Origin: Nyssa sinensis
Lineage: Eukaryota; Streptophyta; Magnoliopsida; Cornales; Nyssaceae
Assembly (NCBI GenBank): GCA_008638375.1
Contig: CM018051.1
Span: forward strand, 13,446,369-13,510,368
DNA: 64,000 nt
Reading direction: 5' to 3'
Below, piece after piece: positions 38,801 through 48,000 of this stretch. The first letter of the stretch is position 1; each line of letters opens with the position of its first letter. A model generated the notes under the pieces. That model was given only the letters and a program-made list of their open reading frames with translations, searched no databases and was not told where the DNA came from. Position numbers and translations under genes: made by a program.

Positions 38801-41751
38801 TTTTTTGTTTATTATGTATAAAAGGACAATGAAGATTATCTTCCACGCCTACCGTAATCCATTCCTTTTAGAGGTTCTTCGTACGCCCAATGCTCTTCCA
38901 AAGGAATTGGGGTGTCTCCTCATGTGGATAGGACCTTGTAGAAGAATCTAACACTAAAAACCCCTCCCTTCGACACCTTCCGAAGTCTTCACACCCTAAA
39001 TATGGCAGTTCTGAAGTAACTCCAACAGATACTTAGCCAAAACCAATTCCTAATCATAAAAATTTCTCCTAAAACTGGGACATCACACCTCACCATAATC
39101 TTGAGTTCACAAACTCTGCTCCTGCAGTGTTCTGTGCACCGTAATCTGAAATAAATTTGGGAATCTGTCTTTCAAGGCCTCATCTCCACATCATTTGTCA
39201 TGCAAAACTCACACTTGCACCATCCCCAATCATAGCATAGACGAGACAAGAACTTCGACCAACTATTCATCATACTTTTCCACTAACCCACTTCATAAGA
39301 CATACCCACCTCACCCCTACTCCAATCTCCCAAAAATTACCATGTTTCCTATCCACCACCTTTCTCTATAAGGGCTCACTATCCATAGCAAACCTTTATA
39401 ACCGTTTACCAGCAAAGCCTGATTAAGTATCCTTAACTTCTTTATACCCAACCCACCCTTCCTAATTGGAGTTCAAACTTTAGCTCAAACTGCCAGATGG
39501 AATTTTCCTCCCCTCCCCTCCCCCCAAAAAAATTAATAATAATAATAATAAATAAAAAAAAGTAAAAGAAAATCCCTCTAAAGCTTCTCAAGAATTTTCT
39601 CTACTGTCGTCAGATTAAAAAAGAATGACGTGAAGTACGTAGGGAGAGTAGAGAGAGGTACTCTTTATAATTGTTTTGAAGTCTTCTCTCTTTCAAAGAT
39701 ACTGCCCTTTCCATCCTACTAGCCTTTTCAGGAACCTTATCCTTCTCTTCATTAATAAGTGATTATTTGTCCATTTGTGTGGTGAAAGCTTTTGGTAGAC
39801 CATAATTTTCAAGAAAACTTATGACATTGATATATTAGTTTAAACCAAAAATTCATTTACCATGAACATGAATATAATTGTCCATAAATATATCGATAAA
39901 AAGAAGATAATTGGCCATAAATATAGATATATAGAAATTCAGCATAAGACACTACGAATACATATTTCCAAGTTTAATATTTTGTCATAACCAAAGTAGT
40001 TTACTTTTGTAATAATAAGACTTCATGTACAACTAAATACAGAACTAAAACATTTCAATAAAATAAAATATTTGTTGAGTTTGAGTCACTTCAGCTGGCA
40101 GCTGCATTCACACTACTGCATTGTTAACATTACTTTTCACCACAGAAACATGTTCAACCACATTATTCATCATTTGTTGGTTGCATAGTCATCAAAGTTT
40201 TACAATTCAAGTCTGTTCAAGCCCCTAGCAATATGAACAAGTCAATTATATTGACCAGATTTGTAGGACTATCAATTGGGTCAACTAGCCTGAAGCTCAC
40301 CAGTTTGACCCAAAAATATTTGGCTAAGCCCAAATTGAGCTTGAGCAGAACCGAGATCTGTCATATTCTCATGCCCAACATGAGCTCAATTTGAAGTTGC
40401 CTATGTGTTGCATTATTTTGAGAGATAATTAATATTGCTTCAGTGGCTATCTCCTGTATTTGTTTGTAAAAGATCCTTGGTTCAAGTCATGCAACCAGCA
40501 TACTTTGCACATTAGTTTTCATACTCATTGAATTTGATTCTTTTGATCCCTCTCAATTTTGAACCGGCCCAAATGCAACACAGTGGGCTGAGCTTGGGCT
40601 ATAGGATGAGCAATTGGGTTTGGGCTGAACTGGGCATGGTCAAAGGATTTATTCTTTGGGTTGACTTTAAACAGACTTCACCCAGCTCAGCCTAGCCCAC
40701 TTGACAGCCCTACAGATTCGTGAATCAGGGCAAATCAATTGGAATAAACACAAATCAACTTTCATGACACTGATTTGATTCATTCCAATAGAGTTTGGTT
40801 CCAATCAACACCCGACGGGGTGGTAGTTTGATCATGTCAAGCTTGACTAGCAACCCCTCCCCCCACCCCCCTTTCTTTTTCTTTTCTTTATTTTTATTTT
40901 TTTAAGAAAAGGACCTCAAAGACCTCTTATTTCCTTTTAGGGTTATGGTATAACAATCCCACCTTTTCATTCCTCTTTTTTCTTGTATTGGAGACTTTTA
41001 GGGCATCTCCTAATAGACAAACAAATTATCATTCTCTCCATACAAGACTCCAAATTAAACTTTGTGTTTTTGCACTTTTTCCCTATTCACAAAGGGTTTT
41101 TTTGTAGCCAACTATTGAAGGTTTTGAGGAATTTTTGTGGCCTGGGTTTTTGTGGTGAGTATTTCACCAATTTCACTAAAGAGTTGTACTCTCTGTTTAG
41201 AGTTTGGATTTGTTCGATTTCTTTTGGCAAGAAAAAAAAGTGAATAAGAGAACAGGGAAGAAAAATATTGAGCCCTTGTGCGAACAGTTTAGTTGTATTG
41301 ATGATTGTAAGAGTGGTCATAGGATGTATTCGAAATGTAAAATAGTGTGAGAATTCACATTAGGATGGTGTTATTAAAATGAAACACTTGTTTGAAAAAT
41401 TAATGATCTGCTTGTTTGACAACCATGAAAAAGTTTCTGATTGCACGCAAATTCTCCTAAAGTTTTTCTTAATTATTTGGAAGACTTGAAACGAAATAAT
41501 GGTGGAGGCTGATGATATTGTTGTGGATAAAGGAATTTATAGGATGTGATCGTGTCATTAAATAAGTTTGATATTATAATTTCTTCATCTTTATAATACA
41601 TTTCTTAATTATATGTAAATTCTTATTGTTTTTTATATATTTTTGAATTCTGCTTCAATATAATTTGCAATTAGAAAAACTGGCATCCAATTCACAATAC
41701 GAACCCTGATTTGCTCTTTGCTTACGACCCCTTAGCCCCCCCCCCCCCCCC

Positions 41752-41822
<71 letters not shown>

Positions 41823-44170
41823 AGAGACAGTGACTACCTCCAACATTCTTTCTTTTCTATTAACCCTTTCATGTCTTTGTGGTGGTAATTAAGAGAATGT
41901 TTTAACTGTTATTTCCTTGTTATATCACCAGTTGCAATGAATTCTAATGCTTCATTTTTCCTCTTACTTTAACATACAATGATGTTGCCACTGATCCAAA
42001 AAAAAAATAATACAATGATGTTGCCAATATTCAGATAATGGGCTATCTCTCTGGTTCCTCTCCCCACATAAAAAGTGGAGCTGTGTCTGCACTGTCTGTG
42101 CTTGTATACAACAATACAGACATCTGTCTTTTGATACCTGATCTGGTCCCATCTGTTGTGGCTTTGCTGCAAACTAAAGCTGTGGAAGTTACAAAAGTAA
42201 GTGTTCCCTAACTCCTAATCCAAATTCTTAATCCTTTTGTGACTTTTAATGCTTATGAATTTATTATTACAAATTGAACAGGCTGCTTTGGGTTTCATGA
42301 AAGTACTGGTGTCATGCTTTCAAACAAAAGACCTGCAGAATTTTCTCTCTGATATTGTTAATGGAGTTCTCCCATGGTCATTCGTTTCACGACATCATTT
42401 CAGATCAAAGGCATGTGTAATTTTGGATTCCAAGTTAATTTGAAAGAAAGGCTGGTATCTCTCTATTTGTGGTGTGAGAAAAGTGTAGAGATTAGTTCAT
42501 TTTTGTATTTGTTGGTGTATTTGGAGAGAGAAACTGTAGGTTTTTTGAAGGGGAGGTAACTTCCCTTAGTAATTTAAAAGATAGGTTGCTGAAATTTTTT
42601 TACTTTTGGGTAATTGAAGCTTAATAATTTTGTCAATTTCTTTTCTTTTTCCTTTTTTATATATATATATATATATATATTTTAGTTGTTGGTTTAGTCT
42701 TTTTTCTCATTGTAAATTGCCCCTTTTCTCTTGTAAGTATTGCTCCTTCCTTGGGCGCTTATTAATGACGTCATACCTATCGAAAATATATGTATGTACT
42801 TTCATATGTTTGTAAATGTCTCTTTGTATATTTGTGATTGTGCTTGTGCGCATTCCGTTCTAGTTTCTTTAAAAGTGCTGTAAATGTTCGTGTTTCATAC
42901 TTTTATCATAAATAACAGGTTACAGTCATACTGGAGATCATGATGCGGAAGTGTGGTTCTGCCGCAGTTGAGTTAATTGCACCCTGAGAAATATATTAAT
43001 TTTGTCAAAAGTGTTTCCCAGGTACTCTCCCACTCTCTCTCTCTCTCTCTCTCTCCCCCCCCCCCCCCCCCCCCTTCCCTCCTTTTTTCTAGTTCAATAT
43101 TATGGCAGTATCAAAAACAGATTGCACTTGGTTGATTCCTGACATGAGCTTTAGTTTTGCCACTATTGGTAAACATCTTCAAAGTTATCATTGGTGTTGA
43201 TGCCCATTCAGCTGATATCAACATCTGATCAGATGATATTTAGTGTTGTTTGAAACACATGAGGTGATATGGTGTGCATTTGCCCAAACTTTTTGTTTTA
43301 CCTTGTGTGATGTATTCAGCCTTTCCATCTGTGGCGCCTTCGAGTGCATTCTGGTTTATATATTTTTTTTATAACAAAAAGAAAAGGATTCTTTGATGAG
43401 CGATTCTTACCTGACCAACACAGCTAGGTTTACATGTAAGATTTCTGATCTGTGGAGTCAAAAGCCTGTTGAAGGGGTTGAGTTTCTCTCATTCTAGGTC
43501 CATCTGGCACGGTTAAGACTGAAATGTTTTTTATAGCTGACTGGAATTTTTGTACCGTGTGGTCAGAACTTTCCTTATGCTGTAATGCTTTGCACTGCTT
43601 AGTGGATTCTTAACCTATGTAGTAAAACTTTCCTTTTTACCAAAAAAAATGAAGGTTTTGTCCTTTTGAATGGGTGAAGAATCATATCCATTTGTGTTTG
43701 TCAAGAATCTCATATATATAATGACTTACCCTGCTTAGTTTCATTACAGAATCGCCACTGCAAGACAAGTTCCAAGGGACCTGGAACTACTGACGTAGAA
43801 CCAAAACTTTCAGATTCATCTCCCAGGAGGTCTGATCTTCATATGGAACTGATGAACTTTTCCTGTCTTTCAGGTTCTTTATTTAGAACACATTTCTCAT
43901 TATTGTTGAACTTGTGTTCCTTTTAGGCAGCAGAAAAGGAAACGCAAGGAATCGGGTCTTTTACCTGAGGAAGATTTTTCCATGGGACCTAAAAAGAGGA
44001 AGCAGGAGAAGAACCACAAAGGCATGTTTCCTGGCACAAATGAGCCTCATGTATCTGCTGGTAGTGGTCATGCTGTGAAGCGGGTGAAAAAACCTAGATA
44101 TTCTAATCATGATAAACTGACTGAGGATCAATCACGACGGAACTGCAAGAAACAGGACGAATTTCAATAG
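18833..44170 (+). CDS. RRP12: RRP12-like ribosome-biogenesis protein, C-terminal half (14 exons, frameshifted)
   Basis: Exons: 18833-19043, 23432-23613, 23751-23990, 25124-25308, 26547-26640, 26756-26812, 26898-27032, 32399-32467, 34322-34435, 42035-42196, 42282-42410, 42919-43021, 43750-43829 and 43927-44170. Splice phases join exactly from exon 1 to exon 12. The product opens ECIGSAIIAVGPEKTLALLP, typical of the NUC173 region of RRP12-type HEAT/ARM proteins, and continues with KKAAIRKDLKAHARGCWGLL and IMGYLSGSSPHIKSGAVSAL. It ends in a Lys/Arg-rich tail with nuclear-localisation-like KRKRKE and PKKRKQEK. In yeast, Rrp12 is a karyopherin-like factor for pre-ribosome maturation and nuclear export. 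The N-terminal half lies before the window. Exon 12 has one extra base (CCCTGAG near 42982), giving a stop at once; without it the frame runs on into exon 13. Coding-like sequence continues past the 44170 stop in shifted frames to about 44299. This may be a decaying copy or sequence errors. The symbol follows the yeast/plant family name. Confidence 0.85.
19758..20604. mobile_element. Non-autonomous hAT element (copy 1), perfect 8-bp TSD
   Basis: The ends are CAGGGATCAAAATTTTCG and, reverse complemented, CAAGGATCAAAATTTCG. They are flanked by perfect 8-bp duplications TCGATCGT (19750-19757 and 20605-20612), diagnostic of hAT-type insertion. The 847-bp interior has no transposase frame. Arrays of GAAAC/GTTTC motifs near both ends act as sub-terminal repeats. 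A relative lies at 36908-38386. Confidence 0.9.
21200..21950. repeat. Shuffled direct repeats with C-tracts
   Basis: A block (TACTTGACTTTGATGGGCAT...) at about 21237-21292 recurs at 21779-21837. A second block (TCAACTATCAAATACTAGTC..., with a poly-C tract and TCCCTAGTTTTAACA) at 21503-21620 recurs at 21835-21950. The second occurrence joins the two blocks directly, as if the intervening DNA had been deleted. LINE sequence begins immediately after. Confidence 0.85.
21950..23365 (+). mobile_element. LINE (L1-type) 3' fragment
   Basis: The translation begins in the RT-to-zf-RVT linker (KLQRNFLWGG near 22005, KEGGLGIRKL near 22090). It continues through FLWKAIWKVKAPLKAAFF (22723 onward) and a zf-RVT-like NHLLIHCP (near 22885) to the WRERN motif near 23080. 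It ends in an oligo-A near 23355-23362. Many frameshifts are present. Within it about 65 bp (22271-22337) are repeated at 22431-22497. Confidence 0.88.
24426..24481 (-). repeat. Micro-insertion of LINE tail with target duplication
   Basis: A 22-bp oligo-T plus GGGTAATT insert (24443-24464) is flanked by 17-bp duplications (24426-24442 and 24465-24481) ending TCACAAATTCT, with one mismatch. Read on the minus strand it is AATTACCC followed by poly-A. Confidence 0.8.
24671..24958. mobile_element. Stowaway MITE (Tc1/mariner type)
   Basis: The left end TACTCCCTCCGTCCCACA is the classic Stowaway terminus. The right end carries the inverted match TGTGGGATGGAAGGA. No coding frame is present. It lies in intron 3 (23991-25123) of the RRP12-like gene. 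Confidence 0.9.
25391..25903. repeat. Tandem duplication of a ~220-bp block in intron 4
   Basis: Positions 25391-25613 and 25698-25903 are similar along their whole length, from a shared CTGCCAACTG start to a shared GGTATTTTTCAGTCTGTTGG end. The first copy has gained a (TC)n tract (25565-25591). A (TA)n tract lies between the copies. Confidence 0.85.
25905..26220 (+). mobile_element. LINE 3'-end fragment in intron 4
   Basis: The translation contains [20 protein letters not shown], the ending typical of plant L1 ORF2, followed by a 3' UTR-like stretch and an oligo-A near 26213-26219. Confidence 0.75.
27452..27861 (-). repeat. Gypsy 3' LTR (minus orientation)
   Basis: This is about 410 bp, shortened relative to its partner. 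It contains an extra oligo-T plus ATCAGTAAAG insert near 27565-27587 that is absent from the other LTR. The outer boundary is approximate and no target duplication was established. Confidence 0.7.
30476..31006 (-). repeat. Gypsy 5' LTR (minus orientation)
   Basis: This 531-bp repeat directly abuts the primer-binding site. It matches the left LTR, sharing AAAACCCTAGCTGG and ACTACACCA blocks. Confidence 0.85.
31120..31250 (+). pseudogene. Possible LINE/RNase H-type C-terminal fragment
   Basis: The translation HNGKADFLARKGATHLESVR resembles the end of the RNase H-like domain found at the C-terminus of some plant LINE ORF2 proteins. It is short and isolated. A similar fragment occurs at 35310-35460. 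Confidence 0.4.
31313..31479 (-). mobile_element. Au-like SINE (copy 1), 15-bp TSD
   Basis: Read on the minus strand, this 167-bp element starts GAGGGTGAGCCTTGGCGCAA, with pol III A-box-like sequence and the B box GGTTCGAGTC. It ends GGGTTTGCC plus oligo-T. Perfect 15-bp duplications TATTTGATCATTCAT flank it (31298-31312 and 31480-31494). The layout matches the plant Au SINE family. Confidence 0.92.
31630..31740 (+). mobile_element. Possible tRNA-derived SINE fragment
   Basis: A tRNA-like stretch contains TGCATTGGCAA and, about 35 bp later, AAGTTCGAGTCC (B-box-like). No tail or target duplication was established, so this is tentative. Confidence 0.3.
31768..32252. mobile_element. hAT-type MITE (copy 2)
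   Basis: The left end is CTAATAAGCCCAGATATGG and the right end is GTATCCGTGTTTCATAG. Long interior blocks (TTGGCATAAA, AACAAAGCTATTAAATAAAAATT) match the copy at 17767-18104. The flanking 8-mers GTTATTAA and ATTATTGA agree at six of eight positions. The copy has grown through microsatellite tracts. Confidence 0.75.
32489..32530 (-). repeat. Micro-insertion of LINE tail 20 bp after exon 8
   Basis: The 18-bp insert T(12)GATAAG (32501-32518) is flanked by 12-bp duplications TTAATCTCT(A/G)CC (32489-32500 and 32519-32530). On the minus strand it reads CTTATC plus poly-A, exactly the end of the LINEs in this window. Confidence 0.85.
32531..34321 (+). other. Remainder of intron 8, no feature recognised
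   Basis: This stretch is AT-rich without recognisable coding sequence. Homopolymer T and G tracts occur near 33961-33986. It ends in a normal acceptor, ATCTTACAG. Confidence 0.6.
35121..35286 (-). mobile_element. Au-like SINE (copy 2), 16-bp TSD
   Basis: Same family and orientation as the copy at 31313-31479. B box GGTTCGAGTT lies near 35221-35230 (reverse complement). The flanking 16-bp duplications ATATGTTC(A/T)CATCC(C/T)T lie at 35105-35120 and 35287-35302. It lies in intron 9 of the RRP12-like gene. Confidence 0.9.
35310..35465 (+). pseudogene. Possible LINE RNase H-like fragment
   Basis: The translation WIPISTNDKADVLVMKGVTT resembles the end of an RNase H domain of plant LINE ORF2. It lies directly beside a SINE, as does the related fragment at 31120. 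Confidence 0.4.
36908..38386. mobile_element. Composite hAT element (copy 2) inside the GH17 fragment
   Basis: The left end AAGGATCAAAATTTCG matches copy 1 at 19758. Two right ends are present, GAAATTTTGATCCTTG ending near 37830 and CGATATTTTGATCCTTGG ending near 38386. Removing 36908-38386 restores continuous GH17 homology. The flanking 8-mers TGTCGACG and GGTCGTCG agree at six of eight positions, so the outer pair is the insertion unit. The extra 550 bp (37831-38386) is absent from copy 1. A 66-bp LINE-tail micro-insertion is nested at 37410-37475. Confidence 0.75.
37393..37492 (-). repeat. 66-bp LINE 3'-tail insertion with 17-bp TSD
   Basis: The insert 37410-37475 starts with oligo-T and, on the minus strand, reads TTTTGCCCTTCTTGGACTG... 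and ends in poly-A. Perfect 17-bp duplications (ATTTTAAAATATATAAT) lie at 37393-37409 and 37476-37492. The related hAT copy at 19758-20604 lacks this insert. Confidence 0.85.
38820..39620 (-). pseudogene. Decayed LINE fragment
   Basis: Minus-strand translation near 39560-39400 gives KIHLAV, then PIRKGGLGIKKLRILNQALL, the block that links RT to zf-RVT in plant LINEs. The remainder is strongly decayed. It lies just outside the Pack-MULE-like element in intron 9. Confidence 0.65.
39621..41970 (+). other. Intron 9, right part; little recognised
   Basis: No exon was seen. A possible tRNA-like segment with TTGGTTCAAGTC lies near 40480-40500 and may be an old SINE. A (TA)n(GA)n microsatellite and poly-C tract lie at 41739-41817. 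Confidence 0.5.
41975..42026 (+). repeat. Micro-insertion of poly-A tail beside the exon 10 acceptor
   Basis: The 20-bp insert CTGATCC plus A-run plus TAA (41991-42010) is flanked by perfect 16-bp duplications TACAATGATGTTGCCA (41975-41990 and 42011-42026). The second duplication ends 8 bp before exon 10 (42035). Confidence 0.85.
42411..42918 (+). other. GC-AG intron 11 of the RRP12-like gene
   Basis: The exon ends TCAAAG and the intron starts GCATGT. Joining here to GTTACAGTC gives RSKVTVILEI, continuous family-like sequence. Using the nearby GT at 42415 would add four bases and break the frame. The acceptor is AATAACAG. A LINE tail fills the intron. Confidence 0.75.
42440..42795 (+). mobile_element. 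LINE 3'-end fragment in intron 11
   Basis: Frame-shifted translation gives LERE followed by FEGEVTSLSNLKDRLLKFF, the ending of plant L1 ORF2. A 3' UTR-like part with a (TA)n tract follows and ends CCTATCGAAAATA. Only about 350 bp are present. Confidence 0.7.
43030..43074. repeat. (TC)n and poly-C tract
   Basis: A CT microsatellite followed by an 18-base C run starts about 10 bp after exon 12 of the RRP12-like gene. Confidence 0.95.
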
Positions 44171-45030
44171 GGCTGCCCTCAGGAAGCTGCAAAGAGAGAG
44201 ATGGAGTGGTCAAAAGTGAGCAAAAGAAGTGAAAAGGTTGTTCCTAGACCTGCTACTGCCCCCAAATTATTCAAGCACAGAAAAGCGAGCAGGAAATAGC
44301 AGAAAACTAGTAAATGAGTGGAGATGCGCAAGAGTTTGGAATTTTGGTACTACTGAAGATAATGGCAAGAACCACACAAATAGTCCTTCCACAGTTCCAC
44401 CTCAAGAAGCAGAAAATCAGTTGGTTCCTTTGGAAGGATGAGTATTCTTTTGTGAAACCTGCCATTATTAACAAATTTTTTAGGTTTGGAAAATCATACG
44501 AGGCTTGTTGGTCTCTGTGACAAGCAAGATGGGAATTCTCCTCTTTGGAGTTGTTCATTTGTTCGAAGGAGCAAAAGCATTCAGTTTGTAGCATAATAAT
44601 TTTACAGATTGGTGCCATGGATCGCCCAGAAGGCCACTGCAATCCCAACTGTTTGTGGATACTAGTAGCAAGTTGTGTAACATACTTGCCTGGAATACCT
44701 ATTTATTGTGGATTAATGACAATAGCGAGCGCTTTCTGTTTGTAACACATCAAAAGAGTAATATTTATTTTAGTAATTCTATCCTGATCCTTGATAATAT
44801 TAACCTCATTGAAAAGTTTTGACAGCTTGAGTCTATATGATGCAAATATACAGGCTAAAATTCCTGGTTTTTTGTAACTGTTTACATTTTTTTTTCTAAA
44901 ATTAAGTAGAAATGTCTCCATGTTCAGATAAAATGGTTTTCTTGCTTTATGTGAAGTTAGTGTCCATTTATGATCCATTTCCTTTCTTTCTGGCAGTACT
45001 GTCCTCTTTTTAGTTCTCTTTGACATTAAT
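44171..45030 (+). other. Downstream of the RRP12-like stop; frame-shifted coding tail then 3' region
   Basis: From 44171 to 44299 shifted frames give RAALRKLQRE, then DGVVKSEQKK, then SEKVVPRPATAPKLFKHRKA ending at a TAG (44297-44299). This is plausible as the original basic C-terminus broken by small indels. From 44300 to 45030 no gene or clear repeat was recognised; this probably holds the 3' UTR. Confidence 0.45.
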
Positions 45031-45039
45031 TTCTGCTAC

Positions 45040-48000
45040 CAGAGGCCTTGTAGATGATAATGTAGCATGGGATTTATAACCCCGAAAGGGCGGATTACCT
45101 CGTAAAAAGGATTTTGGACATCAACTATCGAAGACAAAAAATGATATCATCAGTTCGGCGCCGTCTGTGAGAACTGAACAAAATTCTCTTCAATAAAATC
45201 TGATCAAACAACTAAATGGCTCGAAACTTGTGGCCAAGGCAACCTACCCCGGTCCGAGCACCAGCTCTTGCACAAAGGTGCACCATTGTACGTTAACCTC
45301 ATCCAAACACAACTGATAAAAGAATAAACACCATGGCTCAACAGATTGAGAATTTGAGCCAAACTGTGGCAAATTTAGTTCAGAGTCGGCAAGCTTTAAT
45401 CGCATAGATTCAATAGCCACCACAACTAGTCCAATAGTTGTAGTCGATTCAGAATCAGCAACCCTGTAGCCCGTTCAGGACCAATAGCAGCAACAACCTG
45501 TTTAGGACCAGTAGCCTCCAGCAGCCATTTCAGAACCAGCAGTCGTCGTAGCCGGTTCAGGACCAACCGATACTTTAGCTAGCTTAGAATCAACAACCTC
45601 TGAATGGCCAAAACGACAACGTAACTCTTGGGCAGGGGCAACCTCTTCAACAAATAAACCAACCAGAGAACCTAGAACAATTAAATGTTGGGGTGGTACC
45701 TCAACAGTTCAGAAGTCACCATCATTCACAACAGAGCCGAGATCAGGAGGCAGAGTCAGGAATTCCTGCCAGATCTAGAGTCGCCCAACATGCGGCCAAA
45801 CAACTCTACAATCTGTTCTGTATGTGAGGAACTCCCTTCACCCTGGCCATAATGGCAAAGCACCTCTAAGGAAGTGTGTCCTTCCAAAAACCGAACTGTA
45901 TGACGGAAGCACTTCCAGCATACTATGGCTCTTAAAGGAGGCACAGACACACTAATGTGCAGATCGTTTGTTACGAGCCTTATAGGAGTAGTGCTGGAGT
46001 GGTTCCACCATCTACCTCCAAACTCAATTTCAAGCTTCATAAGATCTGAATAGCGAGCTCTTGAGCAGGTTTTTCACCAGTAGAAGGTTCAGGAGGGACC
46101 CTGAGTTTCTGTTAACAATTAAGTAAAATAAGGGCGAGTCTTTGAGGGACTTCATAGGAAGATTCAGCAAAGAGCTCACCCCGGTAGAAGGATGTGAAGA
46201 GCAATTTTTAGTCGCAGCTCTAACCTCCGGCCTCTCTTGTGGAAGGTTCAGGGATTCTCTCATAAAAAATCCTCCAACCAACATGCCTAAACTACTACTA
46301 AAAGCCCAAAAGTACATCACTTTGGAAGACGTAAGGTCCTCCTCAAAAGAAACTAAAGAATTGACTAAGAATGATGAGCAACCTCCCCCTCCCCCCCCCC
46401 AACAAGGTCGACCAAAGATAAGAGGAAGAGAGCTCGGAGTTCAAAGAGGCGTGAACGGAAGGATTTGCCAAGCACTTCAAGAAAAGGTAACCCCTATACA
46501 CCTCTGAACGCACCACTGAGGCATATTTTCCAGTTGATACAATCACGAGAAAAGTTCAGATGGCTGGAAAGGATGAGGGGAGACCTTGGAAAAAGGAATC
46601 AGAGCAAATACTATGATTTTCACAAGGATCACAGCCATTCCACAAACTGAGTGTCGAATTCTGAAACAAGAAATTGAAGGCCTAATTCGTAGGGGGAAGC
46701 TGCAAAAGTTCACCCAAAATGCACAAAAAAATTGACGATCGGCCACATAAGAGCGATGAGGACTAACAAAGAGTTCCTCGTAGACAAGCTCACATGCCTG
46801 ACGGACCAAATGATAAAGGTAGAGTAGAACCTCAACATCACGTCATATATGTCCTCCACACGGACAACCAAGGGATTGGAATGTCGAATAACACTCGAAA
46901 GAGGTATGCCCGCGAGGCTAGCCATGATCCAAAGGTCTTTCATATCAATACACTTGAGAAGAAGCATAAATTTACCCCCATACTCCAGTCCTTAGGCTTG
47001 GACTTGGTAGGGGTACATTTCCCCCACAATGACTCGTTTGTAATATCCCTTTCAAATCTCGAACTTCCATATCAGGAAGGTGTTCATCGATACCGGGAGT
47101 TCAGCGAATGTACTATTTACTCATCCTTTTCAGAAAATGAAGATAGATCTAAAGGAACTCTAGTCCCACTACAGCGATAATGGCAGATTTTAATGGTGAT
47201 ATCAGCTCATCGTTCAGAACCATCAAACTTCCTATCACTATTGAAGAGGCCCAAAATTAAAAAACTGTCTTAACCGAACTCATGGTCATTAATGTCGTTT
47301 CTCTATGCAATTTGATCCTAAAAAAACCTTAGATCCATGATCTCAACGTCGTGATGTCTACCATGCATCAATGCTTGAAGTTTACTCTAGAGGGAAAGGT
47401 GGTGATCATCAAGGGCTACCAACCTACGTCTAGGGAATGCCAAGCAACGACTTTGAAGCCTAAGGTGGAGAAATATCAACTACAGAAGTTTGCTTAGCTC
47501 CGTCAAAATTCCAAGCTCAAAGCTGGACGAACCATGTCCAAAGGGGTTAGAATAGCCGCTCAGCCCAAGAGGGACGAGCAGTTCGCTCCAACCTAAAGAA
47601 GAGGTTCAAAAGATCCAACTTGACCCCCAAGACTCCAGCCGAATTGTATAGAGGAAACAGAAAGGATAACAACTTTCCTAAAAAGCAACATCTCAGCATT
47701 TGTCTGGAGTACAAAGGACATGGGTGGCATTGATCCCAACTTCATTAACCATAAGCTTATAGCTAATCCACGTTACCCTCCAGTACATTAGAAGAGAAAG
47801 ACGTTTGCACCACAACAACACAAAAGAATCAATGAAGAATTGAGCGACTTCTTGAAACTAGGATGATTAGGGAGGTCTACTACATAGACTGGTTGGCTAA
47901 TACAGTTTTGGCCAAAAGAAGAATGAGAAGTGGAGGGTGTGTGTTGACTATATCGACCTCAACAAAGCGTGCCCCAATGATAGCTTCCTGGTCCCCAGAC

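Noticed and set aside
46142..46507. 121-codon frame considered as a host gene
   Set aside because: Gag-type motifs and position before a reverse transcriptase show it to be part of the Tat-type gypsy remnant.
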